The translations under genes and the position numbers were made by a program. Below the pieces are notes generated by a model that was given only the letters and a program-made list of their open reading frames with translations, was not told where the DNA came from and made no database searches. From JADGHX01 sp963837755 (GTDB taxonomy: Bacteria > Pseudomonadota > Gammaproteobacteria > Steroidobacterales > Steroidobacteraceae): DNA of 64,000 nucleotides. Of the stretch, positions 54,309 through 63,212 are shown piece by piece. Within the stretch, counting starts at the first letter, position 1, and each line of letters starts with the position of its first letter. Location of the stretch: NCBI GenBank assembly GCA_963837755.1, contig CAWIOP010000005.1, positions 558,001 through 622,000 of the forward strand. The letters run 5' to 3'.

Positions 54309-55724
54309 ATGCGAATCCGCGCGTTCGGACAATTTCTGAACCTGCCTTTTGCGGTGCTGACGGCCGTGGAGGCGGGTCTGTTCTTCGCGGCGTTCATTGC
54401 CGCGTCGGCGGTGCGCGTGCCGCTCGTGCCGGGCACGTTCGCCGCTGGCGCAGTCCGCCTTCTCGTCGCACACGTTTGGCCGCGCGCCCTGTTGTTCAGC
54501 CTGGTGGTTGTGGTCTGTCTGCTCGCGTTAGGTCTCTACAGCGCTCGGCAGCGTGCCCGGGTAGGCGGCGTTGCCGTGCGCATCTGCGTGGCGTTTCTCG
54601 CTGCCATCATCGTCATTGCGCTTTTTCTCTACCTCATGCCCGGCCTGTGGATCGGCCGGGACGTGCTGATCTTCGCGACGCTGGGCGCCGCAGTGGCGGT
54701 GGTCGTCTCACGGCTGGTCTTTTCCCGGGTGGTGGACGAGTCGTTGTTCAAGCGGCGAGTGCTCGTGTACGGCTGCGGCCGTAATGCCGCGCCCATCGCC
54801 AAGCTCCGCCGCCGCAGCGATCGACGCGGCTTCACCCTCGTCGGCTTCGTGCAGCCCGAGGGCGAGATCTGCATGGTGGCGCCGGAAACGGTGCTCGTGC
54901 CCTCGGGGAGGCTCAGTGAGTTGTGCGCCGAGCACGACGTCGACGAAGTCGTGGTGGCGATGGAGGACCGCCGCCGGGCGTTCCCCATTCTGGAGCTGCT
55001 GGAGTGCCGCCTCGCCGGCATCGATATCATCGAGCTGCTCACCTTCCTGGAGCGCGAGACCGGCCGGGTTCGTATCGACGTGCTCAATCCAAGCTGGATG
55101 ATCTTCGGCGAAGGTTTCCGGCGCGACCCGCTGCGGCTCCTGTCCTCGCGCGCCGTGGACCTGGCCGCAAGCTCGGCGATCCTGCTGATCACGTGGCCGG
55201 TAATGCTGCTCACGCTGCTGGCCATCAAGCTCGAGGACGGCTGGCGCGCGCCTCTCTTCTACGCGCAGCAGCGCGTAGGCCTTGGAGGCCACGTGTTCAA
55301 CGTGCTCAAGTTCCGCAGCATGTGCCCGGACGCCGAGCGGGATGGCCAGGCGCGGTGGGCAACCAAGGGCGACTCGCGCGTCACCCGCGTGGGCGCGTGC
55401 ATCCGCAAATGCCGTATCGATGAGCTGCCGCAGATCCTGTGCGTATTCCGGGGCCACATGAGCTTCGTCGGGCCGCGACCGGAACGGCCGGAGTTCGTGG
55501 CCGAGCTGTCCCAGAAGATTCCGTACTACGTGCAGCGCCACTGCGTGAAACCGGGCATCACGGGTTGGGCGCAGCTGTGCTACCCGTACGGCTCTTCCGA
55601 GCAGGATGCGCTCGAGAAGCTCCAGTACGATCTGTATTACATCAAGAACAACACCCTGTTGTTCGATCTGGCAATTCTTCTGCAGACCGCCGAAGTGGTG
55701 TTCATGGGGCAGGGGGCCCGGTGA
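54309..55724 (+). CDS. XrtA-system undecaprenyl-phosphate sugar phosphotransferase (TIGR03013-like)
   Basis: This 471-residue polyisoprenyl-phosphate hexose-1-phosphate transferase starts chain assembly by transferring a sugar-1-phosphate to undecaprenyl phosphate. It has four N-terminal membrane segments (about residues 10-140) and a Rossmann-like middle (RRVLVYGCGRNAAPIAKL). The C-terminal bacterial sugar transferase domain (about 275-471) has FNVLKFRSMCPDAE, RIDELPQILCVFRGHMSFVGPRPERPEFV and KPGITGWAQLCYPYG. The features match the PEP-CTERM-type enzyme. PrsR follows 97 bases downstream. Confidence 0.87.
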   Translation: MRIRAFGQFLNLPFAVLTAVEAGLFFAAFIAASAVRVPLVPGTFAAGAVRLLVAHVWPRALLFSLVVVVCLLALGLYSARQRARVGGVAVRICVAFLAAIIVIALFLYLMPGLWIGRDVLIFATLGAAVAVVVSRLVFSRVVDESLFKRRVLVYGCGRNAAPIAKLRRRSDRRGFTLVGFVQPEGEICMVAPETVLVPSGRLSELCAEHDVDEVVVAMEDRRRAFPILELLECRLAGIDIIELLTFLERETGRVRIDVLNPSWMIFGEGFRRDPLRLLSSRAVDLAASSAILLITWPVMLLTLLAIKLEDGWRAPLFYAQQRVGLGGHVFNVLKFRSMCPDAERDGQARWATKGDSRVTRVGACIRKCRIDELPQILCVFRGHMSFVGPRPERPEFVAELSQKIPYYVQRHCVKPGITGWAQLCYPYGSSEQDALEKLQYDLYYIKNNTLLFDLAILLQTAEVVFMGQGAR

Positions 55725-55821
55725 GCACGGCGGTGCTCGCGTCCGGTGTGGGTCGGGCGCTCGATGTCATGGATGGCGATGAGGAGGTTGATTGCCTGCC
55801 TGAGGCTGGACGAGGAGTGTC

Positions 55822-57228
55822 ATGGGTTCAGAAGATAGAGAACGACGCAAGCTGCTGATCCTGGAGAACGACCGGGCTCTGCGTCGCGAGCTCGAGACGA
55901 TCTTCGCGGATCTCGACGTCACGTTCAGCGAGGCGTCGGAGCAGACGCTCGCGCTCGTTCGCCGCGCGGAGCCGGACGTGGTGCTGTTCGATCTGGGCAG
56001 CGCGGTCGAGGCCGCATCCGCCGTGCAGGCGCTCGAGCTGCTGCGGCAGATCCTCAACATCGCGCCCGACACCAAGATCATCGCCATGACCGAGCACGAC
56101 GCGCGCGAGCTCGCCGTGCAGGCGGTGGGCCTCGGCGCCACGGACTTCTACCACAAGCCCATCAATGCGGCGGTGCTGTCCATCGTCGTGCGCCGCGCGT
56201 TCCGCATTCGCGAGCTCGAAGTAGAGAACGGCCGCCTGCGCGAGCAGACGGGCGCCATGGCGCTCGAGGGCATCATCGGCGTGAGCGACGCCATGCGCAG
56301 CCTGTGCCGTTCCATCGAGAAAGTCGCCCCGACGAATGCCACCGTGCTGGTGCTCGGCGAGAGTGGCACGGGCAAAGAGCTCATGGCCCATGCGCTGCAT
56401 CGCCTGTCCGGGCGCTCGCATCAGCCGTTCGTGGCCATCAACTGCGCAGCCATTCCCGATACGCTGCTCGAGAGCGAGCTCTTCGGCTACGAGAAAGGCG
56501 CGTTCACCGGTGCGACCAAGCGCACGCCCGGCAAGCTGGAGCTGGCCGACACGGGCACGGTATTCCTCGACGAGATTGGCGAGATGCCCGCGTCGCTGCA
56601 GGCGAAACTCCTGCGCGTGCTGCAGGAGCGCACGGTAGATCGCATCGGTGGCCGCACGCCCATTCCGCTCGACCTGCGGTTCATCTGCGCCACGCACCGG
56701 CCCATCGACCAGCTGAGCTCCGGGAACACGTTCCGCGAAGATCTCTACTACCGTGTCAGTGAAGTCACCGTCCGCGTGCCGCCTCTGCGTGAGCGCCAGG
56801 GCGACAGCCTGCTGCTCGCGCAGTTCCTGCTCCAGAGCATGGCCGAGCGCTTCGGCCGCCCGACGAGGGGGCTCGCGCCGGATGCCATCCGCGCCATTCA
56901 GGCGCATCGCTGGCCGGGCAACGTGCGGGAGCTCGAGAACCGCATCAAGGGCGCGGTCATCATGGCGGAAGGGGCGGTCGTCACCGCCGATGACCTCGGC
57001 CTGCAGGATCCGGGCGACGATCCGGAATATCTCAACCTGCGGGTGGCGCGGCAGCGCGCCGAGACGCAGGCCGTGCGGCAGGCGCTGGCGGTGGCGCGCG
57101 GAAATCTTTCACGAGCGGCGGAGCTGCTGGGCGTGACGCGGCCAACGCTTTACGACCTTCTCGAGAAGCATCACATCGACGCCTCGCAGTTCGCGCGCAC
57201 CAGCGCTCCCGCAGCAGGCGCCGGTTAG
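55822..57228 (+). CDS. prsR: PrsR-type sigma-54-dependent response regulator
   Basis: This 468-residue NtrC-family activator of the PEP-CTERM-box regulator type has three parts. The receiver domain (1-125) has phospho-acceptor Asp57 (VVLFDLG), Thr in IAMTEHD and Lys in DFYHKPI. The AAA+ domain (about 145-385) has Walker A GESGTGKE, sigma-54 loop GAFTGA at about 226-231 and LFLDEIGE-like VFLDEIGEM. A Fis-type helix-turn-helix lies at about 425-460 (LSRAAELLGVTRPTLYDLLEKH). The acidic pocket reads E15-N16, where D/E-D is usual. The ATG has GGAG four bases upstream. It probably activates sigma-54 promoters of this exopolysaccharide regulon. The partner kinase PrsK is not in the window. Confidence 0.86.
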   Translation: MGSEDRERRKLLILENDRALRRELETIFADLDVTFSEASEQTLALVRRAEPDVVLFDLGSAVEAASAVQALELLRQILNIAPDTKIIAMTEHDARELAVQAVGLGATDFYHKPINAAVLSIVVRRAFRIRELEVENGRLREQTGAMALEGIIGVSDAMRSLCRSIEKVAPTNATVLVLGESGTGKELMAHALHRLSGRSHQPFVAINCAAIPDTLLESELFGYEKGAFTGATKRTPGKLELADTGTVFLDEIGEMPASLQAKLLRVLQERTVDRIGGRTPIPLDLRFICATHRPIDQLSSGNTFREDLYYRVSEVTVRVPPLRERQGDSLLLAQFLLQSMAERFGRPTRGLAPDAIRAIQAHRWPGNVRELENRIKGAVIMAEGAVVTADDLGLQDPGDDPEYLNLRVARQRAETQAVRQALAVARGNLSRAAELLGVTRPTLYDLLEKHHIDASQFARTSAPAAGAG

Positions 57229-57547
57229 GGGCTGCCAGCCTCGGGGGCCGCAAGCTTCGCGCGACCGTACGGTTCAGATGACGGCCGAGGTGTGCTGCAC
57301 TTCTCGCTGGTGTGCGTGGCTGCGCCCAGCGAGTTGATGGCACCCCGCGGCTCGACTTCGTGCGTAAGGTTTGCGAGGAAATTGGCGCCGCCTTGCGCGA
57401 AATTTCACTCTATTCAGTGGTGATGATTCGCACCGCCGCCCGGCGGGCACTCGGGCTCGCTCGACACGAAAGTCCCGAGCGTCGCCGCCGTGATGAGCGC
57501 TCACGTTGGCAAGGCCCGGGATTTTCGCGTCGAACTGCGAGTCGACT
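57229..57547. other. Convergent intergenic region
   Basis: These 319 bases lie between the ends of PrsR and the lipoprotein gene. Short open frames pass through but none has a ribosome site or recognisable sequence. I see no strong terminator hairpin and no RNA gene. Confidence 0.35.
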
Positions 57548-58393
57548 TCAGTTGAGGCGGGCGGTGACTTCGGTGGAGTAGTCGCTCTCGTCGCCTGCAA
57601 CGTTGTACGCGGTCAGCGCGATGTAGTTGAGTCCGGCCGGCAGCGAGTCGAGCACGTAGCTGGCGATGCCGGCGTTATCCACCGAAATGACGTTCGTGTA
57701 GGTGCCCGAGGCCGCGCCGTAGTGGATTTTGTAGCCCTTCAAATCCACAAGCGTGGTGCCGTCTTCGTTCTGCGTCGGCGGAGTCCAGGCGATCGTTACG
57801 GATTTCGTCGCCGGCGCCGCCGAAACGGTGATGGCGAAGGCGGGAAGCGCAGCGGTGTCCTTGCCGTCCGTCGCGGCGATCTCGATGTTCGGATACGCGC
57901 CTACATCGGTCGCGCCCGGTGTGCCGGCCAGTGCACCGGTCTCAGCGGTGAAGCTCGCCCAGGCGGGTTTGTTCGCGATGGTGAACGTGATCTTGTCCAT
58001 GTCCGCATCCGCCGCGCTCGGCTGGAAGCTATATGGGGCGCCCGCGATGACTGCTGAGCTCGCGGTACCGCCGATGCTTGGCGCACGGTTCGCAACCGCC
58101 GGCGGCGGGGTTGGCGCGATTGGCGTGACGGGTGTAGTCGGCGTGACCGGTGTAACTGGCGTGACCGGTGTAGTTGCCGTGGGCGGTGTAGTTGGCGTGA
58201 CGGGTGTAGTTGCCGTGGGCGGGCTGGTTGGCGCGATTGGCGCAGCCGGTGTCGTATCCGGAGCCGATGAAACGGGCGTGCTCTGCGCGGCGGTTTGCGT
58301 GCCTCCTTCGCCCCCGCACGCCGTGAGCGCCAAACTGGAAATCAAAATACTCGAGACAATAGAAATCCGTGAAGAAACCTTTGCGGCTTCCAT
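57548..58393 (-). CDS. Lipoprotein with TP-rich hexapeptide repeats, Ig-like and fibronectin-III-like domains
   Basis: This 281-residue lipoprotein has signal peptide residues 1-25 and lipobox LTAC with Cys26. Residues about 45-100 are a Thr/Pro linker built of TTPVTP-type hexapeptides. Residues about 100-190 resemble a putative-Ig (He_PIG) domain (YSFQPSAADADMDKITFTI, ASFTAETGALAGTP). Residues about 195-281 are fibronectin-III-like (SVTIAWTPPTQNEDGTTLVDLKGYKIHYG). It is likely surface- or periplasm-exposed, with the linker spanning cell wall or polymer. It converges on PrsR and has its own promoter region. Its function is unknown. Confidence 0.75.
   Translation of the reverse strand: MEAAKVSSRISIVSSILISSLALTACGGEGGTQTAAQSTPVSSAPDTTPAAPIAPTSPPTATTPVTPTTPPTATTPVTPVTPVTPTTPVTPIAPTPPPAVANRAPSIGGTASSAVIAGAPYSFQPSAADADMDKITFTIANKPAWASFTAETGALAGTPGATDVGAYPNIEIAATDGKDTAALPAFAITVSAAPATKSVTIAWTPPTQNEDGTTLVDLKGYKIHYGAASGTYTNVISVDNAGIASYVLDSLPAGLNYIALTAYNVAGDESDYSTEVTARLN
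58122..58229. repeat. 18-base tandem repeat coding the TP-rich linker
   Basis: Six consecutive 18-base units of the form GGCGTGACCGGTGTAGTT (plus strand), with diverged units on both sides, encode hexapeptides such as TTPVTP on the minus strand. The unit is a multiple of three, so copy-number change would keep the frame and vary linker length. Confidence 0.85.
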
Positions 58394-59048
58394 CGTGCGA
58401 CACCCCGTTCAAAAAAGTACTGTTTCGTTGGGCCCCGATGCGGCGCATCCGTGAGCGGCACCTTCCGGTGACACACCAGACTCACTCGCCTCGTGGCTCG
58501 CTTTTCGCGCGGCCGCGCGTCTCGCTCGAGATCCCGCTGCCGCACATCGCGACGAAACAGAAAAGCAACGCCCGTGCCAGTGCCCGTAACTTCCTGACAC
58601 AAATGGTCTTATCGCAAGTCAAGCCCCCGTCTTTCCAGCCAAGCTGAAGCCAGGATTGTTGGTGTTCGCCGACAGCCGCAGACGCTGTCGTGGCAGCAAC
58701 AGGGTCAAGTGCTTGATGTGTAGGACATAAGCTGACGTCGGCGTGCGGCGACAGAGTGACGGCGCGAGGTCAACTGCGTGCCGCATCCCCGTCACATCGG
58801 TGGGTGCTTTGGCCGTGCCTGCCGAAGCCGCGCGCCGGAGGAAAAGCGCGCGTGCGATTCGCCGAATGAGGTCACCGTATTGCGCGATGTTTGCCCGCGT
58901 TCATGCGCGCAACGCTTCTTTGCTCACCTCGATTTTATTTGGGAAACCGCTCTGCTTTCGACAGCGAAAAGGCGCTCGTACTGGGAGCGCATCTTGCTTT
59001 GTGGGGTGTGCGAGCAGATGTCGCACACCGGACACAAGAACCAGGCGT
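58394..59048. other. Divergent intergenic region
   Basis: This 655-base gap has no supported gene. Open frames run through it on the plus strand but have no domain sequence, and the family N-terminus begins only at 59049. It holds a candidate -24/-12 element at 58983-58998, a weaker one on the minus strand at 58613-58628 (GGGGGCTTGACTTGCG) towards the lipoprotein, and an inverted repeat GTGACGG/CCGTCAC at 58756-58795. Confidence 0.4.
58983..58998 (+). promoter_or_regulatory. Possible sigma-54 promoter
   Basis: GGGAGCGCATCTTGCT keeps GG-N10-GC and a perfect TTGCT but has three mismatches in the -24 box. It lies 50 bases before the ATG of the initiating transferase. It is weaker than the elements at 3444 and 44314. 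Confidence 0.3.
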
Positions 59049-60458
59049 ATGACCGAACCGGTAACTTTCTCCCGCGCGTTATCGCTCGCGATTGCGGCGC
59101 TCATGGAGACCGTTCTGCCGCCTGTGCTTTGCGTCGGGTTGCTGTTCGTCTCGTGCGAGCTCTACGGAGTCGACTTCACCGAATTCGAGTCCGTGGCTGT
59201 GGTTTCCGCGGTTCTGTGCGCCACGCTGTTGCCCTCGCGCAGCTATCGCGGGAACTCTCCACTTCTTCCGGCAAAGGTACCGCTCACGCTCAACGTGTTG
59301 GGGCGTTGGACTGCGATCGTGGTGGTGCTGCTCGGTATTGGCTACCTGACGAAGCACTCGGAAGACTTCTCGCGCCGTGTGGTCGTCACGTGGGTCGTGG
59401 CTACTCCAGTGCTTCTGCTGCTGCTCACGTTGCTGATGCAGGAACTGCTGCGCCGTGTGCTGAGACAGGAATCGAGCATGCGCAAGGTAGCGTTCGCCGG
59501 CTGCACCGAGGTGAGCCTGGCGCTCGCCGAACGTATCGGTGCGAACTCGCAGTCGCTCGGGCTTCAGCTGCAGGGTTTCTTCGACGATCGCAGCGCGCAG
59601 CGTCTGGGCGTCTTCGGCCGCCTGTCGCTGCTGGGGAATCTTCGCGACCTCGTCGAGTACGCGCGCGGCAATCGTGTCGACGTGATCTTTCTCTCGTTGC
59701 CGATCCGACACGTGCAGCGCGTGATGCACCTAGTGCAGGAGCTGCGCGATACCACGGTTTCAATCTATTACGTGCCGGACGTCTTTGTGTTCGATCTCAT
59801 CCAGGCGCGCACGGGCGAGATTCTCGGCATGCCGGTCGTGGCGATGCAGGAGACGCCGTTCTACGGCTATCGCGGCATCGCCAAGCGCTTCACCGACTTC
59901 GCGCTGACACTGATGCTCCTCGTGGTGACGGCGCCGCTGATGTTGGCCATTGGGTGGGCCGTCTGGCGCTCGTCCCCCGGGCCCATTCTGTTCAAACAGC
60001 GCCGTTACGGCCTCGATGGCAAGGAAATCATCATCTACAAGTTCCGCACGATGACGGTCGTGGAGGACGGCGCCAACGTCGTCCAGGCGCGGCGCGACGA
60101 TGTGCGCATCACGCCGGTCGGCAAGTTCCTCAGACGCTATTCGCTCGACGAATTGCCGCAACTCTTCAATGTACTGCAGGGACGTATGAGCCTGGTGGGG
60201 CCGCGGCCCCATGCCGTGGCCCACAACGAAGAGTATCGCCGGCTCATCAAGGGCTACATGGTTCGGCACAAGGCGCCGCCCGGCATCACCGGTCTTGCGC
60301 AGATCAACGGCTGCCGCGGCGAGACGCCGCGCATCGAGGACATGCAGGCCCGCATCGACTATGACCTCGAGTATCTTCGGCGCTGGACGCCGCTGCTCGA
60401 CCTGAAAATCCTGTTCCTGACGGTCGTGCGCGTGCTGCGCGACCAGAAAGCCTACTGA
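59049..60458 (+). CDS. Undecaprenyl-phosphate glucose phosphotransferase, WcaJ-like
   Basis: This 469-residue initiating phosphoglycosyl transferase has membrane segments at about residues 17-125. A CoA-binding-like middle (KVAFAGCTEVSLALAERIG, LQGFFDDRSAQRLG) follows. The C-terminal sugar transferase domain (about 275-469) has GPILFKQRRYGLDGKEIIIYKFRTM, YSLDELPQLFNVLQGRMSLVGPRPH and APPGITGLAQINGCRGETP. The family transfers glucose-1-phosphate. I chose the ATG at 59049, which matches the usual length; an open frame from 58743 adds about 100 unrelated residues. It is the second initiating enzyme in the window. Confidence 0.87.
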   Translation: MTEPVTFSRALSLAIAALMETVLPPVLCVGLLFVSCELYGVDFTEFESVAVVSAVLCATLLPSRSYRGNSPLLPAKVPLTLNVLGRWTAIVVVLLGIGYLTKHSEDFSRRVVVTWVVATPVLLLLLTLLMQELLRRVLRQESSMRKVAFAGCTEVSLALAERIGANSQSLGLQLQGFFDDRSAQRLGVFGRLSLLGNLRDLVEYARGNRVDVIFLSLPIRHVQRVMHLVQELRDTTVSIYYVPDVFVFDLIQARTGEILGMPVVAMQETPFYGYRGIAKRFTDFALTLMLLVVTAPLMLAIGWAVWRSSPGPILFKQRRYGLDGKEIIIYKFRTMTVVEDGANVVQARRDDVRITPVGKFLRRYSLDELPQLFNVLQGRMSLVGPRPHAVAHNEEYRRLIKGYMVRHKAPPGITGLAQINGCRGETPRIEDMQARIDYDLEYLRRWTPLLDLKILFLTVVRVLRDQKAY

Positions 60459-60479
60459 TCCGGCGCCAACGCCGCGCGC

Positions 60480-62033
60480 CTACCGCTTGCCGGCTGGCGC
60501 GGCGCGTGTGAGCCCGAGCCAGCGGAGCATTCGCGCCTCGCGGCCGTGGAGAACGGACCCGAACAGTGCGCGGTCGTCGCCCGACAGCGCGGAGCTTCGC
60601 ACGTAGATCAGCGTGAACGGCGCCGCCAGCAGCGCGCCACATATCAGCTTGACGATGTCGGGAACGTCGACGGTGGCACTGAGGGTCTGGACCAACGCCA
60701 CGTAGACACCCCAGCAGAGCACCCCCGCGCCCAGCGCGCCCCACACGTTGCTCCAGCGCGCAAGACCGCGCACGTGCCACCAGATAAACAGGTTCTTCAG
60801 CAGATCCGCGGAGCCCACGGCGATGGCCGCGCCGAAGACGCCGGCCTTCGGTACCAGGACGAGCAATGCCACTACGTTGTACACGGCGAATATCTTGCTC
60901 ATGAGCACGACGGACGCGCGTTCCGAGTATTGCGCCACGAGCGTCACGGGCGTCGCGATGACATTGGCCGTGGCGAAGGCCATGATGAGCGGCAGCAACC
61001 GCGAGTACTCGATGAACTTTCCACCGAACAGCACCGCGACGATCTCGTGGTGAAATGCCACCGTGTAGGCAAGCATGGGCACCTGAACCATGAAGCTGGT
61101 GTTGAGCAGCGCCGTGAAGTAGCGCGGCAGCCGCTCGTGCGCCTGTTCCCGTCGAATCGAGAAGAACAGCGGGTTCACCACGTTCTCGAACAGCCGTATC
61201 GGCAGGATGTTGTTCGCCATCTGCGAGAGCCGTGCGTAGAACGCGTAGGCGCCCACTGCCAGCGGGCCCATCATCGCGGCAAGAAAGAAATTCTCCGCCC
61301 GGACATTGAGCGCGAGCGAGCCCGCGTCGTTGAAGTTGAAAATGATGGCGTACTTCGTGAGCCGCCTGCGTTCCGCCGGCGGGAAGCGATACGCGGCGGC
61401 CGTCGGGTCGTGACAATGCCGGCGCTGGACCGTGCGCAACACGATATAGCAGGCCGCGTAAGCCGCGACGTCCGAATAGACCGCGGTCTGCAGGTTGAGC
61501 GCGCCAAACCAGGCGAAGCCGGAGTAGGCGAGTAGCTTGCCGAGCGAAAGAACGCTCATGGAGCCGACGCTGTACCGGTGGAGCATGTGGGACGCCAGCG
61601 CGATCTGCAGCACGCGGCCCTGGAAGTGCAGCAGGATCAGGATCGCGAAGATGGCGAACTCGTCCCGGTACGGGTCGAGGTGAAACCAGTGCGCAAATCT
61701 GTTCCAGGCCAGGAGTATTGCGCCGATCACGACGAGCCCCGACACGAAACGAGCGCCTGCGACGAAGCGTACGAGGCGTGCGGCCGCCGCCGTATTGCCG
61801 GACTGCAGGTATTCCGGCTGATAACGTCGCAGTGTCTGCTCCAGGCCCAGCGAGGCGCCGGTGCTGATCACCGGAATGATCGCGTAGAGCAGGTTGAATA
61901 CGCCGAAGTCCCGCTCCGACATGCCGCGGACCATGACGATGTAGCCGAGCGCGGTGAATACCTGGCTGCCCGCGCGGAACAGCACGGTATCGAAGATCGA
62001 GCGCCTTGCCTGCTTCTTTCCGTAGAGCCTCAA
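60480..62033 (-). CDS. Wzx-type polysaccharide flippase
   Basis: This flippase of about 517 residues has 12-14 membrane segments and motifs such as SIFDTVLFRAGSQVFTALGYIVMVRGMSERDFGVFNLLY and GASLGLEQTLRRYQPEYLQ. I place the start at a TTG (62033) with GGAGG four bases upstream. The open frame extends to 62402, but that part overlaps the glycosyltransferase gene and has shadow-like composition. The gene follows the glycosyltransferase by about ten bases. It is a second flippase beside the one at 23696, suggesting two lipid-linked products or two loci joined. Confidence 0.82.
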   Translation of the reverse strand: MRLYGKKQARRSIFDTVLFRAGSQVFTALGYIVMVRGMSERDFGVFNLLYAIIPVISTGASLGLEQTLRRYQPEYLQSGNTAAAARLVRFVAGARFVSGLVVIGAILLAWNRFAHWFHLDPYRDEFAIFAILILLHFQGRVLQIALASHMLHRYSVGSMSVLSLGKLLAYSGFAWFGALNLQTAVYSDVAAYAACYIVLRTVQRRHCHDPTAAAYRFPPAERRRLTKYAIIFNFNDAGSLALNVRAENFFLAAMMGPLAVGAYAFYARLSQMANNILPIRLFENVVNPLFFSIRREQAHERLPRYFTALLNTSFMVQVPMLAYTVAFHHEIVAVLFGGKFIEYSRLLPLIMAFATANVIATPVTLVAQYSERASVVLMSKIFAVYNVVALLVLVPKAGVFGAAIAVGSADLLKNLFIWWHVRGLARWSNVWGALGAGVLCWGVYVALVQTLSATVDVPDIVKLICGALLAAPFTLIYVRSSALSGDDRALFGSVLHGREARMLRWLGLTRAAPAGKR

Positions 62034-62043
62034 GGAACCTCCG

Positions 62044-63186
62044 TCAGGTGCCGTTCGCGGCGGGTTTGAGGCCGAACCGGGCGTAGACGCCGCGCAGGCG
62101 GTGCATCGCGGCGTCGATCGAGAATTGCTGCTCGACCACGCGGCGGGCGGCGGCGCCCAGCCGCATTCGCTGCTGCGGATCATCCAGCAACGCGCCAAGC
62201 GCAGCGGCCAGCGCGTCCACGTCGCCCGGCGGAACAAGCAAGCCGCTCTCGCCGTGGGTGACGACTTGCGCAATGCCACCCACAGGCGTCGTAACCGCCG
62301 GCAGACCCCACGACATCGCCTCGAGCAGAGCCATCGGAACTCCCTCGGCGTGCGAAGGTAGTGTGAAGACGTCGGCCGCCGACAACGCGCGTGCCGCGTC
62401 ATCCGGGCCCAGCCATCCCGTGCAAGTCACCTTGTCGGCAATGCCAAGCTGCTGCGCGAGTCGGGTTGCCCCGGCGACGTCGCCGTCGCCCCCGCAGGTA
62501 AGGTGCACGTCAGGTCGCGAGCTCGCCACGCGAGCGAACGCTTCAATCAGAGCGCAGGTGCCCTTGCGCTTGCCGAGGCGGCCAAGGAACACGACAGTAA
62601 GCCTGCCACTCGGGTGGCGAGCCGCGGGTGCCGACAGATCGGGCAGCGGAACCGCGTTGGGTAATACCTCGACATGCGCATCGGGGCAGATGCGCAGAAG
62701 GTCGATGCGCCATTGTTCGGAAAGCGCAAAGACGATGGCGGCCTTGCGGAACGTGCGCGCAATGAGCCGCCGCGAACGGGCGCTGCACTCGCGGTCGTGG
62801 AATTGCATGAACTCCGAGCCGTGAACGTGCAGCAGATAAGGCCGGCCGGTGATCTCGGCGACCCTGCAGAAGACCGATTTGCGCCAGAACGACGCGCGAG
62901 GGGCCAGGTGCACGTGCACCAGTGGCGCGTCGAACCGCAGCAGCTCGACGAGAAACCGCAGTCCTCCGCGCAGCGCGGCGGATGCCTTGACGAAGCGACT
63001 GCCCTCCCGGTGAGAGGCGATGAATCGCACACGAAACTGATCGAAGAGGCCGGCCTGCCGGTAACCGCGCACGACCGTGGAAATGCCACCCGGCGTGTCC
63101 TGATGCGTGCCGATCATGATGACGCTGCGGCATGGGACATGGGTGGTTGCCTCGCTCACCGAGGCCGGAACGCTTTCCGACAACAT
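62044..63186 (-). CDS. Glycosyltransferase family 4
   Basis: This 380-residue GT-B enzyme has N-terminal half VIMIGTHQDTPGGISTVVRGY and VHVHLAPRASFWRKSVF. The donor half has EVLPNAVPLPDL, VVFLGRLGKRKGTCALIEAF, LPSHAEGVPMALLEAMSWGLPAV. It lies between the kinase gene (27 bases upstream) and the flippase, all reading leftwards, so these are probably one operon entering from the right of the window. Confidence 0.84.
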   Translation of the reverse strand: MLSESVPASVSEATTHVPCRSVIMIGTHQDTPGGISTVVRGYRQAGLFDQFRVRFIASHREGSRFVKASAALRGGLRFLVELLRFDAPLVHVHLAPRASFWRKSVFCRVAEITGRPYLLHVHGSEFMQFHDRECSARSRRLIARTFRKAAIVFALSEQWRIDLLRICPDAHVEVLPNAVPLPDLSAPAARHPSGRLTVVFLGRLGKRKGTCALIEAFARVASSRPDVHLTCGGDGDVAGATRLAQQLGIADKVTCTGWLGPDDAARALSAADVFTLPSHAEGVPMALLEAMSWGLPAVTTPVGGIAQVVTHGESGLLVPPGDVDALAAALGALLDDPQQRMRLGAAARRVVEQQFSIDAAMHRLRGVYARFGLKPAANGT

Positions 63187-63212
63187 GAAGTCCCCTGCGC
63201 GTCACGCGGCGT

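Noticed and set aside
58104..58247. Short tandem repeats that might be read as a CRISPR array
   Set aside because: Units of 18 bases are adjacent with no spacers and translate into a Thr/Pro linker of the lipoprotein.
58743..59048. N-terminal extension of the WcaJ-like transferase
   Set aside because: The 102 extra residues have no family similarity; the ATG at 59049 gives the usual length and N-terminus.
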